DNA of 64,000 nucleotides from Candidatus Saccharicenans sp. (GTDB taxonomy: Bacteria > Acidobacteriota > Aminicenantia > Aminicenantales > Saccharicenantaceae), in the NCBI GenBank assembly GCA_026414545.1, contig JAOAIU010000055.1, positions 1 through 64,000 on the forward strand, read 5' to 3'. The position numbers and the translations under genes are program-made. The notes below the pieces were generated by a model. The model was given only the letters and a program-made list of their open reading frames with translations. It was not told the DNA's origin and did no database searches. Below are positions 53,389 through 61,642 of the stretch, piece after piece (the first letter of the stretch is position 1; each line of letters starts with the position of its first letter).

Positions 53389-54126
53389 ATGGCCAAGAAC
53401 ATTTACCTCACGGTTGTGGTGCCAGCCTATAACGAAGAACAGAGAATTGGTTTCAGCCTGTTCCGCCTTAAAGATTATCTGCAGAGCAGGCATCTTGACG
53501 CCGAAATCATCCTGGTGGATGACGGCAGCAACGACCGGACGGCCGAAGTGGCCGGAGAAATCATGAAGGATTACCCCGCCTTCAGGATAATCATGCTTCC
53601 GGCCAACAGGGGCAAGGGAGCGGCTGTCCGGGCTGGAGTGCTGCAGGCCAGCGGCGAGCTGGTTTTATTTACCGACGCTGACCTGTCCACCCCGATCGAA
53701 GAGCTCGAAAAATTCCTGCCGCTCATTAGAGAGGGTTATGACCTGGTCATCGGCTGCCGGGCCCTGCCAGAGTCGGTAATAAAGAAAAGACAGGGCTGGC
53801 TGAGGGAACGCCTGGGGAAGTGCTTCAACCTGCTGGTCCGACTGCTGGTCATAAAAGGATTCAGGGATACCCAGTGCGGCTTCAAACTCTTCCGGAAGGA
53901 AGCAGCCCGGGAAATATTCCTGCGGCTGGACACGGAAGGTTTTGCCTTTGACGTGGAGGTCTTGCTGCTGGCCCGGCAGCTCGGTTACAAGATTGCCCAG
54001 GTACCGGTGGTCTGGGTTAACCATCCCCAGTCCCGGGTCCGTCTGGTCCGCGGCTCCCTGGGCATGTTCTTGGAATTATTAAAGATCAGAAGGAAGAAAA
54101 ATGGGGACACACTCTCCTGTCCCTGA
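53389..54126 (+). CDS. GT2 glycosyltransferase, dolichyl/undecaprenyl-phosphate glucosyltransferase-like
   Basis: A 245-residue GT-A enzyme: TVVVPAYNEEQRI, EIILVDDGSNDRTAEVA and LFTDADLSTPIEELEKFL (the DAD metal-binding motif followed by STP is typical of Alg5/DPM-like enzymes), GFRDTQCGFKLFRKEAA and FDVEVLLLARQLGYKIAQVP. It should transfer a sugar from a nucleotide to a lipid-phosphate carrier. The last residues (KKNGDTLSCP) are encoded by a repeat that has run into the gene end (54097-54123), so the natural C-terminus may be slightly different. Second gene after the small membrane protein. Confidence 0.85.
   Translation: MAKNIYLTVVVPAYNEEQRIGFSLFRLKDYLQSRHLDAEIILVDDGSNDRTAEVAGEIMKDYPAFRIIMLPANRGKGAAVRAGVLQASGELVLFTDADLSTPIEELEKFLPLIREGYDLVIGCRALPESVIKKRQGWLRERLGKCFNLLVRLLVIKGFRDTQCGFKLFRKEAAREIFLRLDTEGFAFDVEVLLLARQLGYKIAQVPVVWVNHPQSRVRLVRGSLGMFLELLKIRRKKNGDTLSCP
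54097..54123. repeat. REP-like palindrome, copy 1
   Basis: Sequence AAAAATGGGGACACACTCTC followed by CTGTCCC. Arms GGGACA/TGTCCC. 20 leading bases are identical to the copy at 60444-60471. It overlaps the GT2 3' end and lies just before a T-rich stretch, so it may also terminate transcription. Confidence 0.7.
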
Positions 54127-54149
54127 TTTTCCGATTTTCCTGTTTTTCT

Positions 54150-54650
54150 CTATTTTCTCCTATTTCTAATTATCTTGGCTGATGGACCTTTCCTCTGCCT
54201 CTTTCTGCCTTCTCTGAGAATTTGTTCCAGCAGGCGGCCGGCCTCTTCCACGTAGCCGCTGCAATATTTTTCAAAAAGATTGTTCTGGCTGGCCAGCTCC
54301 AGCCCCCGCGGCGTCTTCAGACTGCAGCCAAGAAGGTCAGTGCAGTTAATCGAACCAAACTTTTCCGTGAACTGCCGGCAAAATTTCTGGGCCAGTTCAT
54401 AAGTCAGTTCCTTAGCTGCTCTGTCCTCCGCCCGGGTACGTCCAAAATGAAGCCCGATTACCAGCAACGCCCCGGTCACCGCCCCGCAGGTCAAACCCAT
54501 ATGGGACATTCCCCCGCCCAGTACCTGGGAGAGCTTGAGGGCTTCCTCCTTCTCCAGCCCGGCCTCGACCGCGTATGGGGTGAAGACCGCCTGGGAGCAG
54601 CTGAAGCCCTCTTCAAACAGCTTCCTGGCTCCGGCCACTTTCTCAGACAT
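54150..54650 (-). CDS. C_GCAxxG_C_C family protein (putative redox protein)
   Basis: A 166-residue small helical protein of the Cys-rich C-GCAxxG-C-C type. FEEGFSCSQAVFTPYA carries the first Cys, GLTCGAVTGALLVIGLHFGR the central GxTCGAxxG motif, and later EKFGSINCTDLLGC with KYCSGYVEEA the last Cys residues. Members are frequent in anaerobes, with a suggested but unproven redox or metal-binding role. GGAGG precedes ATG 54650; an ATG at 54677 would add nine residues. The C-terminus is basic and repetitive (REGRKRQRKGPSAKIIRNRR), probably disordered. Confidence 0.8.
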   Translation of the reverse strand: MSEKVAGARKLFEEGFSCSQAVFTPYAVEAGLEKEEALKLSQVLGGGMSHMGLTCGAVTGALLVIGLHFGRTRAEDRAAKELTYELAQKFCRQFTEKFGSINCTDLLGCSLKTPRGLELASQNNLFEKYCSGYVEEAGRLLEQILREGRKRQRKGPSAKIIRNRRK

Positions 54651-55039
54651 GTTATTCCTCCAACCTTCTGGCAGCACAAGAATCTATCATCCCCGTAACC
54701 ACAGGGACAAACAGAATATTATGCCATCCTGGGCTGTATCGTCAAACAGGTCAAAGACAGATGGTTGCTACTACACTGCCAGAAAATATTATCTGTGCCC
54801 GCCATCCTTTCCCGGTACCATTCCAGTCTTGTTCTCGCGTCGGTTTCCATCCGGCCTGTGGCCAGGCACAGCAAAAATGCCCGACCCTGCCAACTGCGGC
54901 ACAGTTAAGAAGCTATTTAAAACTGTGCGGTCTTCCTCTGGCCTCTGAGGGAACTCCCGCCTTCCAGAATAGATAATCAGATTGACAGCTTGCCGTCGGG
55001 GGTATATTTTAGAGCCAAAAATGAGAATCTGAGGTATCT
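54651..55039. other. Divergent intergenic region with a promoter for the phosphatase
   Basis: No gene seen; it contains the promoter at 54982-55010. Confidence 0.4.
54982..55010 (+). promoter_or_regulatory. Promoter for the secreted tyrosine/dual-specificity phosphatase
   Basis: Consensus TTGACA, 17 bases, TATTTT, 30 bases before the ATG at 55040. Confidence 0.6.
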
Positions 55040-55735
55040 ATGGTTGAAAACACAAGCCAAACACGATTTTCAAAGAACGCGGGCAAGCTTCCCCTGGCTC
55101 TGGCCCTCACCCTGCTGCTTGCCTTTCTGGCGGCTGGCAACACCGATTGCCGGCAGGAAATGCCCCGTCCCGAGAACTGGGCCCAGCCCATCCAGGTTGA
55201 GGGGCTACCCAACCTGCATAAAGTCTCAGACCTGCTCTACCGCTGTGCTCAGCCGACAGTTTCCGGGTTCAAGGAACTGGAAAAAATGGGCATCAAGACC
55301 GTCGTCAACCTCCGCAGCGAACACTCGGACAAGAAAATGTTGGCCGGTACTAACCTCAGGTATTACGAAATCCCGTCCAAGGCCACCAAGATTAAGGAAG
55401 CCGACCTGATGAAATTCTTGCAGATTGTTACCAACCCGGAGGAAGGCCCTTACCTGGTTCACTGCCATCACGGGGCAGACCGAACCGGATTGTTTGTGGC
55501 CGTCTACCGGGTAGTGGTCCAGGGCTGGTCAAAAGAAGAAGCCATCAGGGAAATGCAGAAGGGTGGTTTCGGTTTCCATAACACCTACACCAACATTGTC
55601 AGGTATCTTCAGACCTTTGACCCGGAAAAATTCCGACGCGCCCTGAAGCCGGACCAGACCAGGTCAGATGAAAAAATATCTATCTCCTGTTACTCGCCTT
55701 TAACTAAACCGGCAGGCTTAGCTCTTTTTTACTGA
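55040..55735 (+). CDS. Secreted tyrosine/dual-specificity phosphatase-like protein
   Basis: A 231-residue protein with an N-terminal signal/anchor (LPLALALTLLLAFLAAGNTD) that also has a Cys near residue 37, so it could be a lipoprotein though the lipobox is imperfect. The catalytic loop is HCHHGADRTG (Cys142, Arg148) and the general-acid region near 95-120 (LRSEHSDKKM...) precedes it. The fold is DSP/PTP-like (Siw14/PTP2 type). It likely dephosphorylates protein or inositol phosphates in the periplasm; a substrate is not known. The C-terminal ~25 residues (after RRALKPDQ) look non-conserved. TGAGG precedes the ATG. Confidence 0.8.
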   Translation: MVENTSQTRFSKNAGKLPLALALTLLLAFLAAGNTDCRQEMPRPENWAQPIQVEGLPNLHKVSDLLYRCAQPTVSGFKELEKMGIKTVVNLRSEHSDKKMLAGTNLRYYEIPSKATKIKEADLMKFLQIVTNPEEGPYLVHCHHGADRTGLFVAVYRVVVQGWSKEEAIREMQKGGFGFHNTYTNIVRYLQTFDPEKFRRALKPDQTRSDEKISISCYSPLTKPAGLALFY

Positions 55736-55908
55736 CACCACTTCATAATAAAAGAATCGTAGCCGCAATCCATCAGACTTCCCTGGCAAATCGGTCGAAC
55801 TGGCCGGGTTAACGGAAATTCCGGCCACTTCCCTGAGGGCCCCGGTATTAACGCTACCGGCCTTGACCGGTTCAACCAATCCCACGGAAAATCCGCTCCG
55901 TCTCCCTT

Positions 55909-57477
55909 CTATTCCCAGTCCAGCAGTCTTTTCTCTCCCTGGAGTGCCTTGATGGAGGTCACATCCTGGCTAACTTCAAGGCAACCGCGGTAGCGGCCGT
56001 CATCATCGCGGACGGCAAAGTAGCGGATGTGGATAAAGCGGCCGCGCCTTTCAATCCAGAATTCAGCCACATCTCTTTCACCTTTCCTGAAGGCTTCCAG
56101 AATGCGGTTGACGATGTGAACACTCCCGGGCGGATGGCAGTTCTGGACCCGGCGGCCGATAACTCCCGGGCTCCTGGGAAAGATGCGGTCCGGCGTGTCG
56201 GAATAATAGATTACAGTATCGTTCTCATCAACGAAGCTGATATCCACGGGAAGATGGGTCAGCATCAGGTCGATCTGTTCGGCGCTCATCCGCCCGGTCC
56301 GCAGGTCCAGCAAGGTTTGAACCCGGCCTGGTCGCTGGCCCGAAACTTCGGCAGCCGCCGCGGCTGGCTCTGAACCGCCCTGGCCGGCTCCGGCCGGGTG
56401 GCCATAACCAGAGTGGCTGCCGCCCGGAAATTCCCCGGCGACTTCAACCGCGGGCTTCCAACCGGTACCCGGCTGCACCCAGGCATAGCCAATCTCCTCT
56501 TCTCCGCGCTTGACCCGGACCCAGTCTTCCTCCCGCAGCACTTCCAGGCTCATCGGGAAGAGAATCTTTTCTTCCTTGTAGACCATGTCCTCCATCATCT
56601 GCAACACCTGGCCGGTCCTGACCGCCAGCCGGCTGGCCATCTCCGCCCCTTGAATTTTCTGGCCGAGCTGCTGCCTGAGGTCCTTGAGCTCTTTCCTGAT
56701 GTCGTCATGGATGGCCCACATGACCTTGGTCGGCCCGGTCACCCCCCGGGCTTCAAGCAGGGGGAACAGCTGATTCTCTTTTTTTATATAGTGCTTTTCT
56801 ATGTCAGCCAGCCGGGCCAGCAATTGTTCCAGTTCTTCCAGGTTGCTTTCCACTTCGACCCCGGCCGTCTCGCGGGGAATTCTCTCCAGCAACAGTCTGA
56901 TTTCAGCTATCAGTTTTTCCAGGGCCCGGTTCTCGGCCATCAGGGTATGAACTGGATGCCCGGGTGGCACTTCTGGCGTTTTCTGGACTTCCAGCGTTTC
57001 TTCGAAGATTTTAAGGTGCAGGTCGCACAACTTCTTGACCTCTTCTTCCGGAATCCCCTCGTCAATCACCTGTTGCTCCAGCCGGGCGATTTCATCCGCC
57101 CCAACGTCCTTTAGCAAATTGGCAAATTGCTTCTTGAGTTCTTCAACTGGCTCTCCCCGATGAAGCCTTCTGATTATCTCTTTCAGAACTTCGATTCTGG
57201 CCGGGCCGGAAGGCTGGAGGGCAGCCGCAGCTTCCGATTCGGCTCTCCCTCCCTGGCCTTTCTCCTTGATTTCCCCCTCTATCCTGGCTATCAGCTCATC
57301 CAGGGGAATTTTACCTTCCTCGGACACCTGCTTGAGGGTAGCCAGCCGGGCCACGGTCTTCCGCAGGATGGGATTTTTCAATTTCTCAAAGGCCGGCGAT
57401 AGCCCCACCAGGAAATCAAGCAAGAAGGGATATTCTTTAAGAAGCGAATAAAGGCTGGTTTTTTCGTTCAGTTCCAT
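55909..57477 (-). CDS. DUF1858-DUF438-hemerythrin-PAS multidomain sensor
   Basis: A 522-residue soluble protein. Residues 1-65 match DUF1858 (FLLDFLVGLSPAFEKLKNPI), ~90-160 DUF438 (EVLKEIIRRLHRGEPVEELK), ~170-330 a hemerythrin-like HHE domain (ENRALEKLIAEIRLLLERIP, ADIEKHYIKKENQLFPLLEA, MWAIHDDIRKELKDLR, YKEEKILFPMSLEVL), which would bind a di-iron centre sensing O2 or NO. A Gly/Pro/Ala-rich linker (~355-395) leads to a C-terminal PAS domain (DISFVDENDTVIYYSDTPDR). GGAGGG precedes the ATG. It sits 61 bases downstream (minus strand) of a perfect palindrome (57538-57562), likely its operator. There is no catalytic output domain, so it may regulate through partners or protect from NO. Confidence 0.85.
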   Translation of the reverse strand: MELNEKTSLYSLLKEYPFLLDFLVGLSPAFEKLKNPILRKTVARLATLKQVSEEGKIPLDELIARIEGEIKEKGQGGRAESEAAAALQPSGPARIEVLKEIIRRLHRGEPVEELKKQFANLLKDVGADEIARLEQQVIDEGIPEEEVKKLCDLHLKIFEETLEVQKTPEVPPGHPVHTLMAENRALEKLIAEIRLLLERIPRETAGVEVESNLEELEQLLARLADIEKHYIKKENQLFPLLEARGVTGPTKVMWAIHDDIRKELKDLRQQLGQKIQGAEMASRLAVRTGQVLQMMEDMVYKEEKILFPMSLEVLREEDWVRVKRGEEEIGYAWVQPGTGWKPAVEVAGEFPGGSHSGYGHPAGAGQGGSEPAAAAAEVSGQRPGRVQTLLDLRTGRMSAEQIDLMLTHLPVDISFVDENDTVIYYSDTPDRIFPRSPGVIGRRVQNCHPPGSVHIVNRILEAFRKGERDVAEFWIERRGRFIHIRYFAVRDDDGRYRGCLEVSQDVTSIKALQGEKRLLDWE

Positions 57478-57974
57478 GGTTTCCCTCCAGTCTCGAGGCC
57501 GACCGGGAATTTGCTTCCGGAGGCGGGCTCGATTTAATTCCTACTAATTTAGTAGGATTTATGATAACATAAAGCCTCGCCGGCCACAACGGTAACTTTT
57601 CATAACCTGCCCTGGCCTCTGGTTCGATTTCCCGCCGGCTCACTTTCTACTTTTCACAATTATCAGGTCTTTTTGCTCTGCTATCCCGTCAGGGTTTCTC
57701 CCCAACTGGCTTTACTCCCGTCTAAAATTATATTCAACTGGACCGGGTCAGGCCAGGTTAAAATCGGACGGGCGATGTTCACCCTGATCATTCAATCAAT
57801 CCCCATCCCCCAAAAAAATAGGCTGGCCGGGCTAAACACTCCGAGCAGAGGCCGAGATACCGGCAACGGCTTGACCAGGAAGACGGGCAGAAATGGATAG
57901 CTCTTTCCGGACTGCGGTTGACTTAGGCCCTGGTTTTCGGGTAAAGAAAGAGCCGGGTAAGAAAGGAGTTCGCC
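57478..57974. other. Divergent intergenic region
   Basis: No gene called; a plus-strand frame at 57673-57900 has no ribosome binding site. It holds the palindromic repeat copy 2 and a possible weak promoter TTGACT, 18 bases, TAAAGA (57918-57947) for the RidA gene. Confidence 0.4.
57538..57562. repeat. 25-base palindromic repeat, copy 2 (candidate operator)
   Basis: Identical over 25 bases to 22585-22609: TCCTACTAA-T-TTAGTAGGA plus flanks. It lies 61 bases upstream of the hemerythrin gene start, where a repressor or activator site is expected. Symmetry resembles Rrf2-type operators, which often control NO- or Fe-S-responsive genes; that assignment is inference. Confidence 0.65.
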
Positions 57975-58472
57975 ATGAAATCAAGCCGTCTGGTTGTCAT
58001 CCTGGTCCTGGTTGTGGCCGCCTTTTTCCTGCTTTCGGCCGGCTGGTTGAAATCAACGATAAAAAACCTGGAAGCGGTCTCCGGCCAGCAGAAACCTCGG
58101 GTAGAATACCTGAGCTCGCCCGAGCGCAGCAACGCTCCGTTTTCCGAGGCGGTTCGGGTGGGTAACCTGCTGTTTCTTTCTGGGCAGCTAGGCCGCGACC
58201 CGCAGACCGGGAAACTGGCTGAGGGCGGGATTGAGGCCGAAACCAGACAGTGTCTGGAAAACATCAAGAGTACGCTGGAAAAATATGGCTCTTCTCTGGA
58301 CAGGGTAGTCAAGGTCACGGTCATGCTGGCCGATATCGGGGAATGGGCCAGGATGAACTCGGTTTACACCACCTATTTCACCCGGAACAAGCCGGCCCGC
58401 AGCGCCTTCGGGACAAGCGGCCTGGCTGGCGGGGCCAAGGTGGAGATAGAAGTGGTGGCCGTGATTGACTGA
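57975..58472 (+). CDS. RidA-family protein with N-terminal membrane anchor
   Basis: A 165-residue protein: residues 1-25 form a hydrophobic signal/anchor (LVVILVLVVAAFFLLSAGWL), then a complete RidA domain of about 125 residues. RVGNLLFLSGQLGRDPQTGK, QCLENIKSTLEKYGSSLDRV and KPARSAFGTSGLAGGAKVEI are family marks; the Arg in PARSAF is the residue that binds the imine/enamine carboxylate. Cytosolic RidA removes 2-aminoacrylate. Export is unusual, as the reactive intermediates are made inside the cell, so the substrate may differ. AAGGAG precedes ATG. Confidence 0.85.
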   Translation: MKSSRLVVILVLVVAAFFLLSAGWLKSTIKNLEAVSGQQKPRVEYLSSPERSNAPFSEAVRVGNLLFLSGQLGRDPQTGKLAEGGIEAETRQCLENIKSTLEKYGSSLDRVVKVTVMLADIGEWARMNSVYTTYFTRNKPARSAFGTSGLAGGAKVEIEVVAVID

Positions 58473-58500
58473 CCTGGCTACCCTTTATAAAAACGGCCCG

Positions 58501-58582
58501 AAAATAAAAAGCCAGGCAACTTACTCTAGCCGGCTCCGGGTGCTTGACACCCGGTTCCGACTTCCAGTCCGCTGCCTGGCTT
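58501..58582 (-). terminator. Nested hairpin terminator after the RRM gene
   Basis: Outer arms AAGCCAGGCA (58509-58518) and TGCCTGGCTT (58573-58582), inner arms CCGGGTG (58536-58542) and CACCCGG (58548-58554). On the minus strand the outer stem is followed by TTTTATTTT, consistent with termination of the RRM transcript. Lies between convergent RidA and RRM genes. Confidence 0.65.
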
Positions 58583-58621
58583 CTGGTTGCGCTAAGCTAC
58601 TAACTTATCCTGAGGACTCGA

Positions 58622-58930
58622 TTAATAGCGGCGTCCACCGGCCGGTCCGCGTCCACGTCCGCCGCCGAAACCGGTGCGGGGCTTGTCAGTCCGCGGCCTG
58701 GCTTCGTTGACAGTGGCGGTGCGGCCCTTCAGGCTCTTGCCGTTCAGGCTGTTGATGGCCGCCTGGGCTTCTTCCTGGTTGGGCATTTCCACGAAGCCGA
58801 AGCCCCGTGATTCACCGGTGTAGCGATCCTTGATGATTGAAGCGCTGTTGACCGTTCCGAAAGCTTCAAAAGTTTCCTTCAGTTCGCCCTCGGTGAGGTC
58901 TCTGGAAAGGTTTCCTACGTAGATGTTCAT
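58622..58930 (-). CDS. RRM-domain RNA-binding protein
   Basis: A 102-residue single-RRM protein of the cyanobacterial/bacterial Rbp type: RNP2 is IYVGNL (residues 3-8) and RNP1 is RGFGFVEM (near 43-50). The C-terminal tail is Gly/Arg-rich (TGFGGGRGRGPAGGRRY). These proteins bind single-stranded RNA and are often cold-induced. The ATG and its GGAG lie inside a long hairpin in the 5' leader (see separate feature), so translation is probably controlled by RNA structure. Terminated by a nested hairpin. Monocistronic. Confidence 0.92.
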   Translation of the reverse strand: MNIYVGNLSRDLTEGELKETFEAFGTVNSASIIKDRYTGESRGFGFVEMPNQEEAQAAINSLNGKSLKGRTATVNEARPRTDKPRTGFGGGRGRGPAGGRRY

Positions 58931-59011
58931 AACATCTCTCCTTTATTAAAATTTTCCGTTATAAAGGAGAGAGTTATGACCGATAAGGGCCCGTGCCCTC
59001 GTCCTTTATAA
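58927..59011 (-). promoter_or_regulatory. Switchable 5' leader of the RRM gene (candidate RNA thermometer)
   Basis: On the minus strand the segment 58979-58961 is followed, after 14 loop bases, by its complement 58946-58927: a 19-bp stem with one bulged base that contains AAAGGAG and the start ATG. Upstream, TTATAAAGGA at 59011-59002 is an exact complement of TCCTTTATAA in the 5' arm (58968-58959), so it can pair there instead and free the ribosome site. Two mutually exclusive folds are therefore seen directly; regulation by temperature or by the RRM protein itself is inference. Confidence 0.65.
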
Positions 59012-59323
59012 TCGAGCAAGTTGATTATAGCACAGAAGTCAACAAAAATCCTGTTTTTCAGAAAAATAATTAAAAATATTTAAGAAACAGGATAACAGGG
59101 GGAACGGGCGGGAAACAGCCCGGCTCCTGGCCGAAACCAGAGCCGCTCTCATTATTGCTGACAGTGAAAGGGAGACTTGAATCCCGAGAATTGCTGTTCA
59201 TTCCAGGCCGGATTGCCACTGTCTTCAGAAAAGTTTATGCTATTTTCTGGTTTATTATTCGGTCGATTCTGGACTATCTGTCAGTAAGGAGATAGAAGTA
59301 GAAGATAAAAGAGGAGGGAGAAG
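58980..59323. other. Divergent intergenic region, RRM and Memo-like genes
   Basis: It holds the outer part of the RRM leader, its promoter (59024-59032) and a second short hairpin GGGCAC...GGGCCC (58986-58998). No gene was seen. Confidence 0.4.
59024..59032 (-). promoter_or_regulatory. Extended -10 promoter of the RRM gene
   Basis: On the minus strand TGC-TATAAT, an extended -10 element. No good -35 at 17 bases. Transcription would begin near 59017, giving a leader of about 87 bases. Confidence 0.5.
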
Positions 59324-60445
59324 ATGTCAGGTAAAAAGAGCAGAAAACACCTAATCCACGGGGCAGTGATGACGTTACTTGTCCTGGCCGCAATGATCCC
59401 GGCCAGCGGTCTGCTTTCTGGCTCACCGGACATACTCAAGGACCAGCCAAAAAATATCCGCCCGGTCCGGGATGATGTTGGTTTCTGCTGGAAGGCGGAG
59501 AGCATGCGAATCCTGGTCGATTACCTGGCGGCTCAGGAGAAGGAAACCTTTAAGTCTGACGGGCTGGTGGCAGCTATTTCCCCCCACGACGATTACCTTT
59601 ATGCCGGGCGGCTTTACTATCCGCTATTCAATATCATTCGGGCTAAGGAGGCCGTCATCTTCGGAGTAACCCACGGCACCGTCCGCAACGAAATCAAGGG
59701 CCTGGACAGCCTGCTAATCCTGGACGATTACCAGCTCTGGCCCGGGGTACTGAAGCCGGTGGAAATTTCGCCGCTCCGGTCATATCTAAGAAAACACCTG
59801 AGAGCTGAGTACTTCACGGTTAACAACCGAGCCCACGAGCTGGAGCATTCCATCGAGGCTCTGATTCCCTTTCTGCAATACTTTAACCCGGACATTAAAA
59901 TAACGCCCATCATGGTGGCCCCGATGCCGCTCGACAAGATGAAGGAAATTTCCGGGGAGCTGGCCAGGGTCATCACTGCCTATCTGAAAGAGAACGGGCT
60001 CCGTCCGGGCCGGGATATTTTTTTCCTGATCTCGGCCGACGGCAACCACTATGGTAAAGATTTCAATAATCTGGCCTTCGGCGAGGGACAGGAAGCCTGG
60101 GAAAAAGCCCTGGCCTTCGACCGGAACCTGATAGATAACTACCTGACGGGACGGATATCGGAGAAAAAAGTGGCTGGCCTGACCGGCGAGCTCTGGGGCA
60201 AAACCTACCTGGACTATAAGAGCTCTTACTGGTGCGGCAAGTATTCCATACCCTTCGGGTTGCTGACGGTGCGGCAGGTGATGAGAAGGATGGCCGGAAG
60301 CAATGTTCGCGGTGAGTTGATTCGCTTCTCCGATACTTACAGCGAAGGCGTCCTGCCTCTGAAAAAAATCGGGCTGGGCACCACCGCTCCCTTTTCCCTG
60401 CGCCACTGGGTCAGTTTCTGCTCCATCGCCTACTACCTTGATTAA
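59324..60445 (+). CDS. Memo-like protein, secreted (AmmeMemoRadiSam-B type)
   Basis: A 373-residue protein with a signal peptide (HGAVMTLLVLAAMIPASGLL). The Memo fold is marked by ISPHDDYLYAGRLYYPL (compare SPHAGY), IFGVTHGTVRNEI, RAHELEHSIEALIPFLQYFN and LISADGNHYGKDF, matching the four conserved regions. In Memo-related enzymes these His residues may bind Fe or Cu. Unlike typical cytosolic members it carries an export signal and no adjacent AMMECR1 or radical SAM gene. GGAGGG precedes the ATG. Function is unclear: a secreted dioxygenase-like or binding protein. A REP-like palindrome follows at once. Confidence 0.75.
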   Translation: MSGKKSRKHLIHGAVMTLLVLAAMIPASGLLSGSPDILKDQPKNIRPVRDDVGFCWKAESMRILVDYLAAQEKETFKSDGLVAAISPHDDYLYAGRLYYPLFNIIRAKEAVIFGVTHGTVRNEIKGLDSLLILDDYQLWPGVLKPVEISPLRSYLRKHLRAEYFTVNNRAHELEHSIEALIPFLQYFNPDIKITPIMVAPMPLDKMKEISGELARVITAYLKENGLRPGRDIFFLISADGNHYGKDFNNLAFGEGQEAWEKALAFDRNLIDNYLTGRISEKKVAGLTGELWGKTYLDYKSSYWCGKYSIPFGLLTVRQVMRRMAGSNVRGELIRFSDTYSEGVLPLKKIGLGTTAPFSLRHWVSFCSIAYYLD

Positions 60446-60471
60446 AAATGGGGACACACTCTCGTGTCCCC
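60444..60471. repeat. REP-like palindrome, copy 2
   Basis: AAAAATGGGGACACACTCTC then GTGTCCCC: perfect 8-base arms GGGGACAC/GTGTCCCC around ACTCTC. It overlaps the stop codon of the Memo-like gene and lies between it and the convergent pyrB end. Confidence 0.75.
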
Positions 60472-60480
60472 ATCTTGACT

Positions 60481-61461
60481 TCAGGCCTTGCCCAGAACCA
60501 TGGCCAGCAGAGCCATTCTGACGTACAGCCCATACTCCATCTGGCGGAAATAGGCAGCCCGGGGGTCCCTGTCCACATCCATGGCAATTTCGTTCACCCT
60601 GGGTAGCGGGTGCATGACGATCATTTTTTCCTTGGCCTTTTCCATTGTCTTGGCGCTGATGACATAGGCATCCTTGACCTTTTCGTACTCTTCCAGGTTT
60701 TCGAATCTTTCTCTCTGCACCCTGGTCACGTACAGGACATCGGTGTCGGGCAGGACTTTATCCAGGACAGTATATTCTTTTTGGGGCAGACCTTTTTCCT
60801 CCACTTCCTCGATCACGTCCCTGGGCATGCGCAAGATGTCCGGCGACACGTAGTTCAACTTGATATTCTTAAACCGGGTCAGCAGCCTGGCCAGCGAATG
60901 GACGGTTCGGCCGTACTTCAGGTCGCCCAGCATGGTTACCGTCAGGTCGTCCAGCCGGCCCAGTTCTTCGTGGATGGTGAACACATCCAGCAGAGCCTGG
61001 GTCGGGTGTTCTCCCACCCCGTCCCCGGCGTTGATCACCGGTTTGCCGGCGTACTGAGCAGCCAGGGCGGCTGAGCCGACTTCCGGGTGCCTGATGACTA
61101 TGACGTCGCAATAGGCAGCCAGGGTTCTAACCGTATCAGGCAGGCTTTCACCCTTGGCCACCGACGAGTACCGCACCTCGCTGATGGGTATGACCGCTCC
61201 CCCCAGCCGTTGCATGGCAGCCATGAAGGAGGCAAAAGTCCTGGTCGACGGTTCATAAAACAGGTTGGCCAGGATTTTTCCTTTGAGCAGGTCAAAAGTT
61301 CCGATTCTTTCGACCATCACCCTCATCTCGTGGGCCACGCTGAAGATGTATTCCAGGTCGGCCCTGGTGAACTGCTTGACCGACAGGATATCCTTTCCGT
61401 ACCAGGGAGCGGTTTGCTGGTCGCCGAAAGGCAGGTAGGGACTTTTTGGTTTGGTGGGCAT
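60481..61461 (-). CDS. pyrB: Aspartate carbamoyltransferase catalytic subunit
   Basis: A 326-residue ATCase. [20 protein letters not shown] is the carbamoyl-phosphate site (STRT), [29 protein letters not shown] and [15 protein letters not shown] are all diagnostic. It forms carbamoyl-aspartate in pyrimidine synthesis. AAAGGAG precedes the ATG. No pyrI regulatory-chain gene is adjacent, so allosteric regulation through PyrI is not apparent in this region. A good sigma70 promoter lies 42-70 bases upstream of the ATG. pyrE is 28 kb away. Confidence 0.95.
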   Translation of the reverse strand: MPTKPKSPYLPFGDQQTAPWYGKDILSVKQFTRADLEYIFSVAHEMRVMVERIGTFDLLKGKILANLFYEPSTRTFASFMAAMQRLGGAVIPISEVRYSSVAKGESLPDTVRTLAAYCDVIVIRHPEVGSAALAAQYAGKPVINAGDGVGEHPTQALLDVFTIHEELGRLDDLTVTMLGDLKYGRTVHSLARLLTRFKNIKLNYVSPDILRMPRDVIEEVEEKGLPQKEYTVLDKVLPDTDVLYVTRVQRERFENLEEYEKVKDAYVISAKTMEKAKEKMIVMHPLPRVNEIAMDVDRDPRAAYFRQMEYGLYVRMALLAMVLGKA

Positions 61462-61502
61462 GCTGACTCCTTTATTTATTCTCCGGATTTCAGTTTTCCT
61501 TT

Positions 61503-61531
61503 AATATATTTATCCGCCCTCAGGCTGTCAA
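61503..61531 (-). promoter_or_regulatory. Promoter of pyrB
   Basis: On the minus strand consensus TTGACA, 17 bases, TATATT. The best-matching sigma70 promoter in the window. Confidence 0.65.
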
Positions 61532-61642
61532 CTTACCGCTGCTGGATATCCGTAACCATGATATGGTTAGCCAGGCAAAGGGCAAGGAGGACCTTAATTT
61601 TTTCCAAAACGGCCATTAGCCTGGCGGGCGGCGAGAATCTCC

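Noticed and set aside
58509-58582. tRNA-like folded segment between RidA and RRM genes
   Set aside because: The closing stem resembles an acceptor stem, but there is no D-arm or TTCRA loop and the T-tract on the minus strand fits a terminator.
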